From JALGWA01 sp964604955 (GTDB lineage Bacteria > Arandabacterota > Arandabacteria > Arandabacterales > JALGWA01), in assembly GCA_964604955.1 (NCBI GenBank), contig CAZSBE010000069.1:1-16208 (forward strand): a stretch of DNA of 16,208 nt, given 5' to 3'. The translations under genes were made by a program, and so were the position numbers. The notes beneath the pieces were generated by a model. That model was given only the letters and a program-made list of their open reading frames with translations, was not told the DNA's origin and searched no databases. Each line of letters begins with the position of its first letter. The stretch's first letter is position 1. Shown in pieces: positions 6,028 to 13,462 of the stretch.

Positions 6028-7965
6028 CTACTTCATCTCCTCGGCCATCGGCTCGTAGACGCCTCCGAGATTGTCCGCCAGGAACTTCTCGGCAATGGCG
6101 TAGAACTTGAGCCTGTTCTCGGACTTGAGGAAACCGTGCCCCTCGTCCTCGAAGAGCACGTATTCGTATGCGATCCCCTTGGCTTTCATGGCCTCGACAA
6201 TCTGCTCGCTCTCGGCCTTGTTGACGCGCGGGTCGTTGGCGCCCTGCGCGATGAGCATGGGGATCTTTATCTGGTCGACCTTAAAGAGCGGCGACCTGGA
6301 CTCGAGGAACTCCATTTCCGTCGCCGGGTCTCCGACACGCCTGTGGAAAAGGTCTAAGAGCGGAGTCCAGTAAGGCGGAATGGTCTCGATGAAGGTGATG
6401 AGGTTGGACGGGCCCACACCCGCGACGGCGCAGGCGTAGACGTCCGGCGTGAATGTCGCGCCCGCCAGCGCGGCATAACCGCCGTAGGACCAGCCGAAGA
6501 TGCCGACGCGGTCGGGGTCGGCGATGCCCTGTTCGACGGCCCAGGTGACTGCGTCGGTGAGGTCGTTTTGCATCTTGCCGCCCCACTCCTTGTCACCCGC
6601 GTTGAGGAATTCCTTGCCGTAACCGGTCGAGCCCCGGTAGTTGACCTGGAAACAGGCATAGCCGCGGTTGGCCAGCCACTGGGCCTCCGAGTTGTATCCC
6701 CAGGTATCGCGCGCCCAAGGTCCGCCGTGCACGTTGAGCACCATGGGCAGGTCTTCGGCGGCCACGTTGGGCGGATACGTGATGTAGCCGTGAATGGTCA
6801 GGCCGTCGCGCGACTCGAAGGAGACCGGCTCCATCTTGGCCAGCGTGTATTCGGCCAGGGCGGGCTTGTGGTAGAACATGAAGTCGCCCGTCTTGGCCCC
6901 CCTGTCCCAGGCATAATAGGAAACGGGGCCGTCATCCACCGTGAAGGCCACGATCCAGACTTTGTCGTCATTACTGCGGCTGGTAACCGTGAAGTCGCCT
7001 TCCTGGAGCTCCCCGATGAGTTCCATGTCCTTGCGGATGGTATCGTCGAGTATGATCCAGTGGTCCCGCTCCTTGAGAACGAGCGCGGCCTGGATCTCCC
7101 AGGTGTCCGGGTTGACCATGATGTTCGAGACGTCGTAGACGGGGTCTTCCGCGAGGACCTCGACTACCTCGCCCTTCTTGAGTTCTATCTTGACCAGGCG
7201 GGCGGCGTTCACCCCGCGCGAGTCCATGCAGTACATGTAATTGCCGTCTTTGGTGAAGGTGGCGGGCTGGCTCGTCAGCGCGTCATCCGGATCCCAGGTC
7301 AGCACCTTGGTGAAACTGTCCTTCTCGTTCTTCCTTGTGAGCAGGTCGAAACCGCCGGCCGGTGTCGCGGCCATGGCGCCCCGGACCTTCAGATCGAAGT
7401 CCACCATCCAGCCCACGATATTGCCGGGGTTCCTTGCGACCCTCTCGGTCTCGCCCGTCTTGAGGTCCAGATGATATACGTCGAAGAGGCGGGCGTCGTC
7501 CTTGTTCATGGCAATGAGCATCTCGTCCGGATGGTGTTTGCTGTATTCGACTATCTGGACCTGCACGCCCTCGTAAGGGGTCAGGGCCTCGTTCTTGCCG
7601 GTCTCGATATCCGCGCTGAAGAGCTGCCAGTTCTCATTCCCGCCGATATCCTGCAGGTACATGATATGCTTGTTGTCCTGTGCCCAGAAATACCTGTATA
7701 CGCCCCGCGTCGTATCGTCGGTCACCGGCGCCGCGTCATCCATGCCTATGGTCTTCACCCAGACGTTGAGGATGTCATCCACCGGGGCGATATACGCCAG
7801 ATGGGTGCCGTCCGGAGAGACATTGGGCCGGGCCTTCTCCGGATCTCCCATGAGTACTTTCCGCGGGACAATCTTCGTCTTCTCGGCGCCGCAGCCTGCG
7901 ACAATCGCGGCGGCCAGGCCGAGGGCCAGAACAAAGATGAGCCACCTCGTACTTCTGAAATCCAT
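6028..7965 (-). CDS. Secreted lipoprotein S9 family peptidase (prolyl-oligopeptidase / acylaminoacyl-peptidase type)
   Basis: A 645-residue protein. The ATG at 7963-7965 is chosen because AAGGAG lies about 8 nt upstream and it begins directly with a signal peptide (MDFRSTRWLIFVLALGLAAA). The lipobox VAGC puts the lipidated cysteine at residue 25. An upstream GTG at 8037 adds 24 unlikely residues. Residues about 45-370 look like the S9 beta-propeller, with WD-like NVSPDGTHLAYI and RYFWAQDNKHIMYL. The alpha/beta-hydrolase domain follows, with oxyanion HGGP (413-416), nucleophile Ser493 in GWSYGGY, Asp578 in GANDPRV and His610 in DEGHGF, so the catalytic triad is complete. Such enzymes cleave short peptides, often after proline, or release acylated N-terminal residues; the specificity is not visible. 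Lipidation suggests anchoring in the cell envelope. It is a single-gene unit with its own promoter and terminator. Confidence 0.93.
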   Translation of the reverse strand: MDFRSTRWLIFVLALGLAAAIVAGCGAEKTKIVPRKVLMGDPEKARPNVSPDGTHLAYIAPVDDILNVWVKTIGMDDAAPVTDDTTRGVYRYFWAQDNKHIMYLQDIGGNENWQLFSADIETGKNEALTPYEGVQVQIVEYSKHHPDEMLIAMNKDDARLFDVYHLDLKTGETERVARNPGNIVGWMVDFDLKVRGAMAATPAGGFDLLTRKNEKDSFTKVLTWDPDDALTSQPATFTKDGNYMYCMDSRGVNAARLVKIELKKGEVVEVLAEDPVYDVSNIMVNPDTWEIQAALVLKERDHWIILDDTIRKDMELIGELQEGDFTVTSRSNDDKVWIVAFTVDDGPVSYYAWDRGAKTGDFMFYHKPALAEYTLAKMEPVSFESRDGLTIHGYITYPPNVAAEDLPMVLNVHGGPWARDTWGYNSEAQWLANRGYACFQVNYRGSTGYGKEFLNAGDKEWGGKMQNDLTDAVTWAVEQGIADPDRVGIFGWSYGGYAALAGATFTPDVYACAVAGVGPSNLITFIETIPPYWTPLLDLFHRRVGDPATEMEFLESRSPLFKVDQIKIPMLIAQGANDPRVNKAESEQIVEAMKAKGIAYEYVLFEDEGHGFLKSENRLKFYAIAEKFLADNLGGVYEPMAEEMK

Positions 7966-8056
7966 TTCTCCAGCTCCTTCTCTATGGGACGCACTCCGGC
8001 GCCCCGGACCTATTTCGACGGAATCGAGACCTTCCACCCAGAAAGGAGATTCCGGA

Positions 8057-8094
8057 TTACTGAACGCACAAACGCCCTGTCGACATCACCTCCC
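8057..8094 (-). other. Strong SD-like sequence and 9-codon ORF in the S9 leader
   Basis: In the inferred leader the minus strand carries GGGAGGTGATG, of which GGAGGTGAT is complementary to the usual 16S rRNA 3' end. The ATG (8084-8086) begins a 9-codon ORF, MSTGRLCVQ, ending in TAA at 8057-8059. The gap of 2 nt between GGAGG and ATG is shorter than normal, so translation is doubtful. It may be a ribosome standby site, a leader peptide, or chance. Confidence 0.3.
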
Positions 8095-8105
8095 TTCAAG
8101 AGGTT

Positions 8106-8133
8106 ATTATCCACCCTCAGATTGCCAAGTCAA
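8106..8133 (-). promoter_or_regulatory. Sigma70-type promoter of the S9 peptidase gene
   Basis: Minus-strand TTGACT (plus 8128-8133) and GATAAT (plus 8106-8111), each 5 of 6 to consensus, are spaced 16 nt apart. Transcription would begin near 8099, leaving a leader of about 135 nt before the ATG at 7965. Confidence 0.6.
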
Positions 8134-8137
8134 GCGG

Positions 8138-8175
8138 ATAAAAGCCTCCTCCCCGGTGCCTATTTGGAGCCGGCT
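8138..8175 (-). terminator. Weak candidate terminator after the glycosyltransferase gene
   Basis: On the minus strand GCC-GG-CTCC, overlapping the end of the gene, can pair with GGAG-GA-GGC around an internal loop. It is followed at once by TTTTAT (plus 8138-8143). The stem is short and interrupted, so this is tentative, but the T-run position is right. Confidence 0.35.
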
Positions 8176-9320
8176 ACGGGCTGCCCGGCGGCTATGCCCT
8201 TGCGCTCGAGGAGCCCGGAATAGAGGCTGTCGAGCTTCTCGAGCACACGGGTCGGCGAGTACCTGAGGAGGGCCTGTTCCCGGGCTGCCCTGCCCAGGGC
8301 CTCCCTCCTGGCGGGGTCTGCCATGAGGCCCGAGACGGCCGCGGTGATGCCTTCGGCGTCGCCGCTCTCCACAAGGATGCCCGTTTCGCCGCCTGCGAGA
8401 ACATCGGGGATGCCGCCCACGGCGGTCGAGACGACCGGCCTGGCCGCGAGCATGGCCTCTATGAGGGATATGGGAAGTCCCTCCCGGGCCGAGGTTATGA
8501 GATAAAGGTCCATGGCTGCGAGGAGTTCGGGTATGTCGGTCCTGTTACCCAGGAAGAGAACGCTGGCCTCCAGCCCGAGGTCCGCCGACCGGGCCTCCAG
8601 CTGGGCCCGCAGGTGGCCCTCTCCCACCATCAGGAACTTCATGCGCGAATCCGCTTTGATGAGCCCGCGCGCCACATCCAGGAAGAGGTCGTAATCTTTG
8701 GCCGGCACCAGCCTTCCCACCGTGCCGACCACGAAGAAGTCGTCTATTCCAAGGTCCCGTCTTACGGCCTTCCGCGTCCCCTCGTCCACTTCGAACTTCG
8801 CGGGGTCGACGGCGTTTTCAATGAGAATGAGCTTGGAGTCGGGCGTGCCCTCATATTTCTTGCGAAGGGCCCTGATGTCTTCGGACACCACGATACGCAT
8901 GTCCGTGCGCCACAGGGCCAGCCGCTCGAACAGGTGATGGTAGGGCTTCTTCCACAGCGTCTTGCCGTGCTCATGCGTAATGATAACGGGCGTCCCGGCC
9001 AGCCAGGCAGCCAGCCTGCCGACCAGGCCGGGTTCGAAAAGATGAGTGTGAAGCACGGAGATATGCTCTCTGCGCAGAAGGTCGGCGAGTTTCATCACGG
9101 TGCCGAGGAAGTATCTGCGCCTGTAGCCCAGCTCGAAGATCCTTACGCCGGCCCACTCGAGCTCTTCGGCGAACTCGCCGCGGCTGATCATGCAGCAAAT
9201 GGAATGGTCGAAACGGCTCGTCTTGAAATGGGGACCCAGGTAGTAGAGGTTACGCTCGGCGCCTCCCGCCGCGAGAGTGCCGATCAGGTGGAGTACCCGG
9301 AGCTTCTTACGAGAAGGCAT
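8160..9320 (-). CDS. GT4-family glycosyltransferase
   Basis: A 386-residue cytosolic or membrane-peripheral GT-B enzyme. The ATG at 9318-9320 has GAGGGG about 6 nt upstream and lies 9 bp after the leuS stop. The N-terminal Rossmann half begins with RVLHLIGTLAAGGAERN (8-24), the typical GT4 opening with a glycine-rich acceptor-side loop. The C-terminal half starts around VVGTVGRLVPAKDYDLFLDV (197-216). The donor-site EX7E motif is present as E280-GLPISLI-E288, followed by ARPVVSTAVGGIPDVL. GT4 enzymes move a sugar from a nucleotide donor with retention, often onto lipopolysaccharide, exopolysaccharide or glycolipid. Neither donor nor acceptor can be assigned. No other polysaccharide genes lie nearby apart from the LptE-like gene, so it may simply ride with leuS. 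Confidence 0.92.
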   Translation of the reverse strand: MPSRKKLRVLHLIGTLAAGGAERNLYYLGPHFKTSRFDHSICCMISRGEFAEELEWAGVRIFELGYRRRYFLGTVMKLADLLRREHISVLHTHLFEPGLVGRLAAWLAGTPVIITHEHGKTLWKKPYHHLFERLALWRTDMRIVVSEDIRALRKKYEGTPDSKLILIENAVDPAKFEVDEGTRKAVRRDLGIDDFFVVGTVGRLVPAKDYDLFLDVARGLIKADSRMKFLMVGEGHLRAQLEARSADLGLEASVLFLGNRTDIPELLAAMDLYLITSAREGLPISLIEAMLAARPVVSTAVGGIPDVLAGGETGILVESGDAEGITAAVSGLMADPARREALGRAAREQALLRYSPTRVLEKLDSLYSGLLERKGIAAGQPVAGSK

Positions 9321-9329
9321 GTGGTCCCC

Positions 9330-11813
9330 TCACGAAACCACGAAATTGATGAGCTTATCCTCAACGTAGATGACTTTCCTCAACGTCTTGCCCTCGAGCC
9401 ACCTGGCTATGGACTCGTCCCCGCGGGCGGCCCTCTCGGCCTCCTCCCGGCCCGCGCCGGCCGCCACGCCGATGCTGCCGCGGAGCTTGCCGTTTACCTG
9501 GACGACGACATTCACCGTGTCGGTCTTGAGCAGAGCCTCGTCATACTCCGGGAACGGGGTCTCCAGGAGCGTCGTGCCATGGCCCATCATCTGCCACATC
9601 TCCTCGCAGACATGCGGGGTCATGGCCGAGATCATCTGCACGGCCGTCTCGGCCGCAAACCGGAGTACGCCCCGGGTGTCTTCGGGAATCTCGTCGCCTG
9701 GCTTCTCGGGGATCAGCCTGTACATCTCGTTCACCAGCTCCATGACGGCGCTGATGGCGGTGTTGAAGTGAAACCTCTTCTCTATGTCGTCCCGGACCTT
9801 CTTTATGGCCCAGTGCGACTTGCGAAGCAGCGCCAGCTGGCCCTGGGAAAGCCCCTCGGTCGCGGGCGTGCCGCGGCCCGCCTCCAGGTCCGAAACGAGC
9901 TCCACCGCGCGCCACAGCCTTCCCAGGAAGCGCGAGCATCCCTCGACGCTGCGGTCGATCCAGTCGACGTCCTTCTCGGGCGGTCCCACGAAGAGCGTGT
10001 AGAGTCTCACCGTGTCGGTTCCGAAGCGCTCGATGAGGTCGTCGGCCGGGACGGCGTTGCCCTTGCTCTTGGACATCTTCACGCCGTTCTTGCAGATCAT
10101 GCCCTGCGTGAAGAGATTTTCGAAGGGCTCGCGCGTCTTCAGGTAACCCAGGTCGGAGAATACCCTGGCGACGAATCTCGAGTAGAGAAGATGCAGTATG
10201 GCGTGCTCGATGCCGCCTATATACATGTCGACCGGCACCCAGTAATCGGCGTCGGCCCGCCGCCAGGGCCGCTCGGCGTCGGCCGGGTCGAGGTATCTCA
10301 GGTAGTACCAGGTGGAATCGACGAAGGTATCCATGGTATCGGTCTCGCGCCTGGCCGCCTCTCCGCATCTGGGGCAGGTCGTCTCCACGAAGGCGCCCAG
10401 GGTCTTGAGCGGCGACTCGCCCGTCGGCTTCCACTCGTCGAGCTCGGGAAGCAGCACCGGAAGGTCGGCCTCCGGGACGGGCACGGCGCCGCACGCGTCG
10501 CAGTAGATTATGGGAATGGGCGTTCCCCAGTAGCGCTGGCGCGAGATGAGCCAGTCGCGGAGCTTGTACCGCACGCAGCGCTCGCCGATGCCGGTCTCCT
10601 CCATCCAGTCGGCGACCTTGCGCTTGCCCTTTTCGTTGTCCAGGCCGTCGAACCGGCCCGAGTTCACCATGATGCCCTGCCCGACATAGGCCTGGTCCAG
10701 GCCGGCCGCGTCTTTCAACCGGCCGTCGGGTGAGATCACCAGCCTTATGGGGAGGTCATACTTTTTGGCGAACTCGAAATCCCTCTGGTCATGCGCCGGG
10801 ACGGCCATGATGGCGCCCGTGCCGTATTCGCCGACGACGTAGTTGGCTATCCACAGGGGAATCCGCTCGTCGTTGACGGGGTTGACCAGATGCCTCCCGG
10901 TGGGTACGCCTTCCTTCTCCTCGTCTTCGAGTCCCCGCTGGCTCGTCGTCCCCCGGTATTTCCTGACGAACTCCAGCGCCGCCGCCTCCTCGGGCCTCCC
11001 CTTCACTATGGACTCGATGTCGACATGGTCGGGCGATATGACCGCGTAGGTAGCCCCGAATATGGTGTCCTGCCGCGTGGTGAAACAGGGTATGGTCCTG
11101 CCGTCGTCGAGCTTGAAATGAATGTCAACGCCCTCGCTGCGGCCGATCCAGTTGGCCTGCATGGTCCGGACGCGCTCGGGCCAGCCCTCCAGGACCTCGG
11201 CGTCCCTCAGGAGCTCCTCGGCGTAATCGGTGATCCTGAAGAACCATTGTTCCAGGCGTTTGAGCTCGACCTCGGAATCGCAGCGCTCGCATGCGCCGCC
11301 TATCACCTGCTCGTTGGCGAGCACGGTCGAGCACTTGGGGCACCAGTTGACCGATGCCTCCTTCCTGTAGGCGAGACCCTTCTCGTACATCCACAGGAAG
11401 ATGAGCTGCGTCCATTTGTAATAGTCGGGGTTGCAGGTGGCGACTTCGCGCTCCCAGTCGAAGCCCACGCCCCAGGCCTCGATTTGCTCGCGCATCCTGC
11501 GGATGTTGCCCTCGGTCCACTCGCGCGGGCTCGTGTTGTGCTCCAGGGCGGCGTTCTCGGCCGGAAGTCCGAAGGCGTCCCAGCCTATGGGGAACATCAC
11601 GTTGAAGCCGAGCTTGCGCTTCCAGCGCATGAGCGCGTCACCGAGAATGTAGTTGCGGCCGTGCCCGACGTGGAGCTCGCCGGAGGGATAAGGGAACATC
11701 ACGAGGCAGTAGTACTTGGGCTTGCCGTCCATTCTGGTCGTATGAAAGGTGCCCCTGTCCTTCCAGTACTGCTGCCACTTGGCCTCGATCTCGGTGAAAT
11801 TATAGCCTTCCAT
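9330..11813 (-). CDS. leuS: Leucyl-tRNA synthetase
   Basis: An 827-residue class I aminoacyl-tRNA synthetase that charges tRNA-Leu in the cytosol; its length is normal for bacterial LeuRS. Catalytic signatures are PYPSGELHVGHGRN (41-54, HIGH equivalent HVGH at 48-51) and KMSKSKGN (579-586). Cysteine pairs that could bind zinc occur at CPKC (158-161) with CERC (175-178), and at CDAC (438-441) with CPRC (480-483). The CP1 editing domain (about 225-420) holds the threonine-rich FTTRQDTIFGATY (244-256) and AVPAHDQRDFEF (337-348), whose Asp345 matches the conserved editing aspartate. The anticodon-binding and C-terminal domains end in VNGKLRGSIGV and KVIYVEDKLINFVVS, so the gene is complete. The start ATG 11811-11813 has AGGTGAGG just upstream. 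It heads a unit with the glycosyltransferase. No T-box leader is apparent. Confidence 0.99.
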   Translation of the reverse strand: MEGYNFTEIEAKWQQYWKDRGTFHTTRMDGKPKYYCLVMFPYPSGELHVGHGRNYILGDALMRWKRKLGFNVMFPIGWDAFGLPAENAALEHNTSPREWTEGNIRRMREQIEAWGVGFDWEREVATCNPDYYKWTQLIFLWMYEKGLAYRKEASVNWCPKCSTVLANEQVIGGACERCDSEVELKRLEQWFFRITDYAEELLRDAEVLEGWPERVRTMQANWIGRSEGVDIHFKLDDGRTIPCFTTRQDTIFGATYAVISPDHVDIESIVKGRPEEAAALEFVRKYRGTTSQRGLEDEEKEGVPTGRHLVNPVNDERIPLWIANYVVGEYGTGAIMAVPAHDQRDFEFAKKYDLPIRLVISPDGRLKDAAGLDQAYVGQGIMVNSGRFDGLDNEKGKRKVADWMEETGIGERCVRYKLRDWLISRQRYWGTPIPIIYCDACGAVPVPEADLPVLLPELDEWKPTGESPLKTLGAFVETTCPRCGEAARRETDTMDTFVDSTWYYLRYLDPADAERPWRRADADYWVPVDMYIGGIEHAILHLLYSRFVARVFSDLGYLKTREPFENLFTQGMICKNGVKMSKSKGNAVPADDLIERFGTDTVRLYTLFVGPPEKDVDWIDRSVEGCSRFLGRLWRAVELVSDLEAGRGTPATEGLSQGQLALLRKSHWAIKKVRDDIEKRFHFNTAISAVMELVNEMYRLIPEKPGDEIPEDTRGVLRFAAETAVQMISAMTPHVCEEMWQMMGHGTTLLETPFPEYDEALLKTDTVNVVVQVNGKLRGSIGVAAGAGREEAERAARGDESIARWLEGKTLRKVIYVEDKLINFVVS

Positions 11814-11861
11814 GTAGCCTCACCTGCCCGTTTCGCGCAATGAAGAAATGCGGTTGGAGGT

Positions 11862-11891
11862 AATTTACCCCGCCCGGAGAGGGTCTGTCAA
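11862..11891 (-). promoter_or_regulatory. Sigma70-type promoter of leuS
   Basis: A perfect TTGACA (plus 11886-11891, minus strand) is followed after 18 nt by TAAATT (plus 11862-11867, 4 of 6). The start site would be near 11855, giving a leader of about 40 nt, too short for a T-box. Confidence 0.6.
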
Positions 11892-11901
11892 GCCATCTTA
11901 T

Positions 11902-11922
11902 CCGCGGGCTCCGGCCTCGCGG
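11902..11922 (-). terminator. GC-rich hairpin after trxB (weak terminator candidate)
   Basis: CCGCGGGC-TCCG-GCC-T-CGCGG forms an 8-bp stem with one bulged T. On the minus strand it is followed by ATAAGATGG, without a T-run, and then by the leuS -35 box. It could end the kinase-to-trxB transcript weakly, or be irrelevant, allowing read-through into leuS. Confidence 0.3.
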
Positions 11923-12005
11923 GGCACCATGGTCTTCTCGACGCGCCTTTCCCCGCCGTGCCGGAGCGCGACGAAGCAGGCGGCCGAATCGTGGGCCGGG
12001 GGCCG

Positions 12006-12923
12006 CTACCGGTCCAGGGCCTCAAGGTAAGAGTATGCGCTCATGGCTGCGAGCGCGCCGTCACCGGCGGCGGTCACCACCTGCCTCAGGGTCTTGGACC
12101 TCACGTCGCCCGCGGCGAGCACGCCATCCACGGACGTCATGCACCTCTCGTCCGTAACGACGAAGCCCGCATCGTCCAGCTCAAACTCCTCTCCCAGCAT
12201 GCCGGTATTGGGGATGATGCCGACATAGAAGAAGACGCCGTCGGCCGGGGCGAACTCCCTCTCACCGGTCTTCTTGTTCTCGAGCTCGATGCCCTCGACC
12301 TCGCTCTCGCCCTTTATGGCGACGACGGTCTTGGAAAGAAGCGGCGTTATGTTGGCGGTGTCATCGACTATCTTCTGGAGGAACGGGGCGGCGCGGAACT
12401 CGTCGCGCCTGTGGATGAGCTTGACCTCGCCTGCGAACCTGGCAAGGAAGATGGCTTCCTGAAGAGCCGAGTCGCCCCCTCCTATCACGGCGACGGTCTT
12501 GCCGCGGTAAAGCGGCCCGTCGCAGGTCGCGCAGTAGGATACGCCCTTGCCCGTGAGCTCGGTCTCGCCGGGGACGCCGAGCTTCTTGGGAGACCAGCCC
12601 GTCGCGATAATCGCGGCTCCGGCCTCTACTGTCCCGCCCTTCACGCGGACCTTGACGCCCCCGTCATTCCAGACCTTCTCGACGTCCGCGCTCACTATCT
12701 TCGCCCCGAAGCGCTCGGCATGCTCTTTCATCTTATCGCCGAGTTCCATGCCGTTGACGCCCTCGGGAAAGCCCGGGTAGTTGTCTATAAGATCAGTCGT
12801 AACGGCCAGGCCGCCGGGATAGCCCTTCTCGTATATCGTGGCCGAGAGCCCCGACCTGCACGCATAGAGGCCGGCCGTAAGGCCCGCCGGTCCGCCGCCG
12901 ACTATGACTACTTCGCGGTCCAT
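12006..12923 (-). CDS. trxB: Thioredoxin reductase (NADPH-type)
   Basis: A 305-residue flavoprotein that reduces thioredoxin with NADPH; the length is normal for the low-molecular-weight bacterial enzyme. I choose ATG 12921-12923 because GGAGGG is 9 nt upstream; the in-frame ATG three codons earlier abuts the same GGAGGG and would leave no spacer. Numbering from the chosen start: FAD-binding VIVGGGPAG (6-14) and YPGGLAVTTDL (35-45); redox-active CATC (131-134) in SYCATCDG; NADPH-domain VIGGGDSALQEA (146-157) and HRRDEFR (171-177), the paired arginines being the usual NADPH-selecting feature; and the second FAD motif AAGDVRSKTLRQVVTAAGDG (270-289). It begins 2 bp after the stop of the LptE-like gene and is the last gene of the two-component operon. 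Confidence 0.96.
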   Translation of the reverse strand: MDREVVIVGGGPAGLTAGLYACRSGLSATIYEKGYPGGLAVTTDLIDNYPGFPEGVNGMELGDKMKEHAERFGAKIVSADVEKVWNDGGVKVRVKGGTVEAGAAIIATGWSPKKLGVPGETELTGKGVSYCATCDGPLYRGKTVAVIGGGDSALQEAIFLARFAGEVKLIHRRDEFRAAPFLQKIVDDTANITPLLSKTVVAIKGESEVEGIELENKKTGEREFAPADGVFFYVGIIPNTGMLGEEFELDDAGFVVTDERCMTSVDGVLAAGDVRSKTLRQVVTAAGDGALAAMSAYSYLEALDR

Positions 12924-12925
12924 GC

Positions 12926-13462
12926 TTACCATCCCTCCAGGGTCCTTGATACGATGTCATCGGCCAGTGTGGTCATCACCTTGGCGGTGGCCTCGTCCTC
13001 GTTCAGCGTCTCTTCCTCCCCCTCACTGTAGGCCTCCCACGCGTTCATGGTGTCGTCCTCCCAGAGGACTTTGCCTTCCCTGAGATTCTCGAGGACCACC
13101 GAGATGGATATGCTTACCCGGAACTCATCGACCGTGGCCGCCCGGTCGAAAGTGAGCGCCCCTTTCTCGTACCTGACGATGACGCCCCGGAGCATGACGT
13201 CGGCGTCCTGCTCGGATACGACTGTGAGACGGTTATCGGAGGCGAAGGCTTCGGTCACGGCCCGGGTGAGGTCCTGCTCGATGCCGTAACGCGTGGTCTC
13301 GTTTTCGAACGTGGGGATATAGATGCGCTTGATGCTGGACGAGAGCGTGGGAGACGCCGAGTAGCCGCAGCCGGAAACGATGAGAAAGAAAAGGGCGACC
13401 GCTGTCAGATACACATACGGAGTGAAGCCTGATGCTGATCTCTTATGTGGCGGTCCCGCCAT
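12926..13462 (-). CDS. lptE: LptE-like LPS-assembly outer-membrane lipoprotein
   Basis: A 178-residue lipoprotein. After a basic N-terminus, a hydrophobic stretch (about 15-30) ends in lipobox IVSGC with Cys32, followed by GYSASPTLSSSIKRIYIPTFENETTRYGIEQDLTRAVTEAF. The GCGYS opening and the IYIPTFENET strand are the usual LptE-family pattern. Later parts alternate strands, including DADVMLRGVIVRYEKGALTF. In Gram-negative bacteria LptE plugs the LptD barrel and delivers lipopolysaccharide to the outer leaflet. The ATG at 13460-13462, with AGGTG six bases upstream, overlaps the end of the regulator gene by 20 bp; a TTG at 13477 is a weaker alternative. The C-terminal helix carries acidic repeats (SEGEEETLNEDEA). 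Family assignment is from pattern and length, so moderately sure. Confidence 0.8.
   Translation of the reverse strand: MAGPPHKRSASGFTPYVYLTAVALFFLIVSGCGYSASPTLSSSIKRIYIPTFENETTRYGIEQDLTRAVTEAFASDNRLTVVSEQDADVMLRGVIVRYEKGALTFDRAATVDEFRVSISISVVLENLREGKVLWEDDTMNAWEAYSEGEEETLNEDEATAKVMTTLADDIVSRTLEGW
12933..12938 (-). promoter_or_regulatory. Ribosome binding site deciding the trxB start
   Basis: GGAGGG on the minus strand directly abuts the ATG at 12932 (no spacer) but is 9 nt from the ATG at 12923. The second start is therefore preferred. It lies inside the last codons of the LptE-like gene. Confidence 0.65.

Noticed and set aside
6028..8037. Longer S9 peptidase starting at GTG 8037
   Set aside because: The extra 24 residues would bury the signal peptide, and there is no ribosome binding site at the GTG. 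The ATG at 7965 has AAGGAG and starts directly with the lipoprotein signal.
6568..8223. 551-codon plus-strand ORF
   Set aside because: Antisense to the S9 peptidase, which has an intact catalytic triad and lipoprotein signal. The antisense product resembles a reversed-frame artefact with no domain pattern.
8613..10733. 706-codon plus-strand ORF
   Set aside because: It is antisense to leuS and the glycosyltransferase, which carry complete family motifs. Long antisense ORFs are expected where third codon positions are GC-rich, and the product has no recognisable domain.
10791..11843. 350-codon plus-strand ORF
   Set aside because: Antisense shadow of leuS.
11814..12005. T-box or other riboswitch upstream of leuS
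   Set aside because: The inferred leader is only about 40 nt, and I see no T-box sequence or antiterminator structure.
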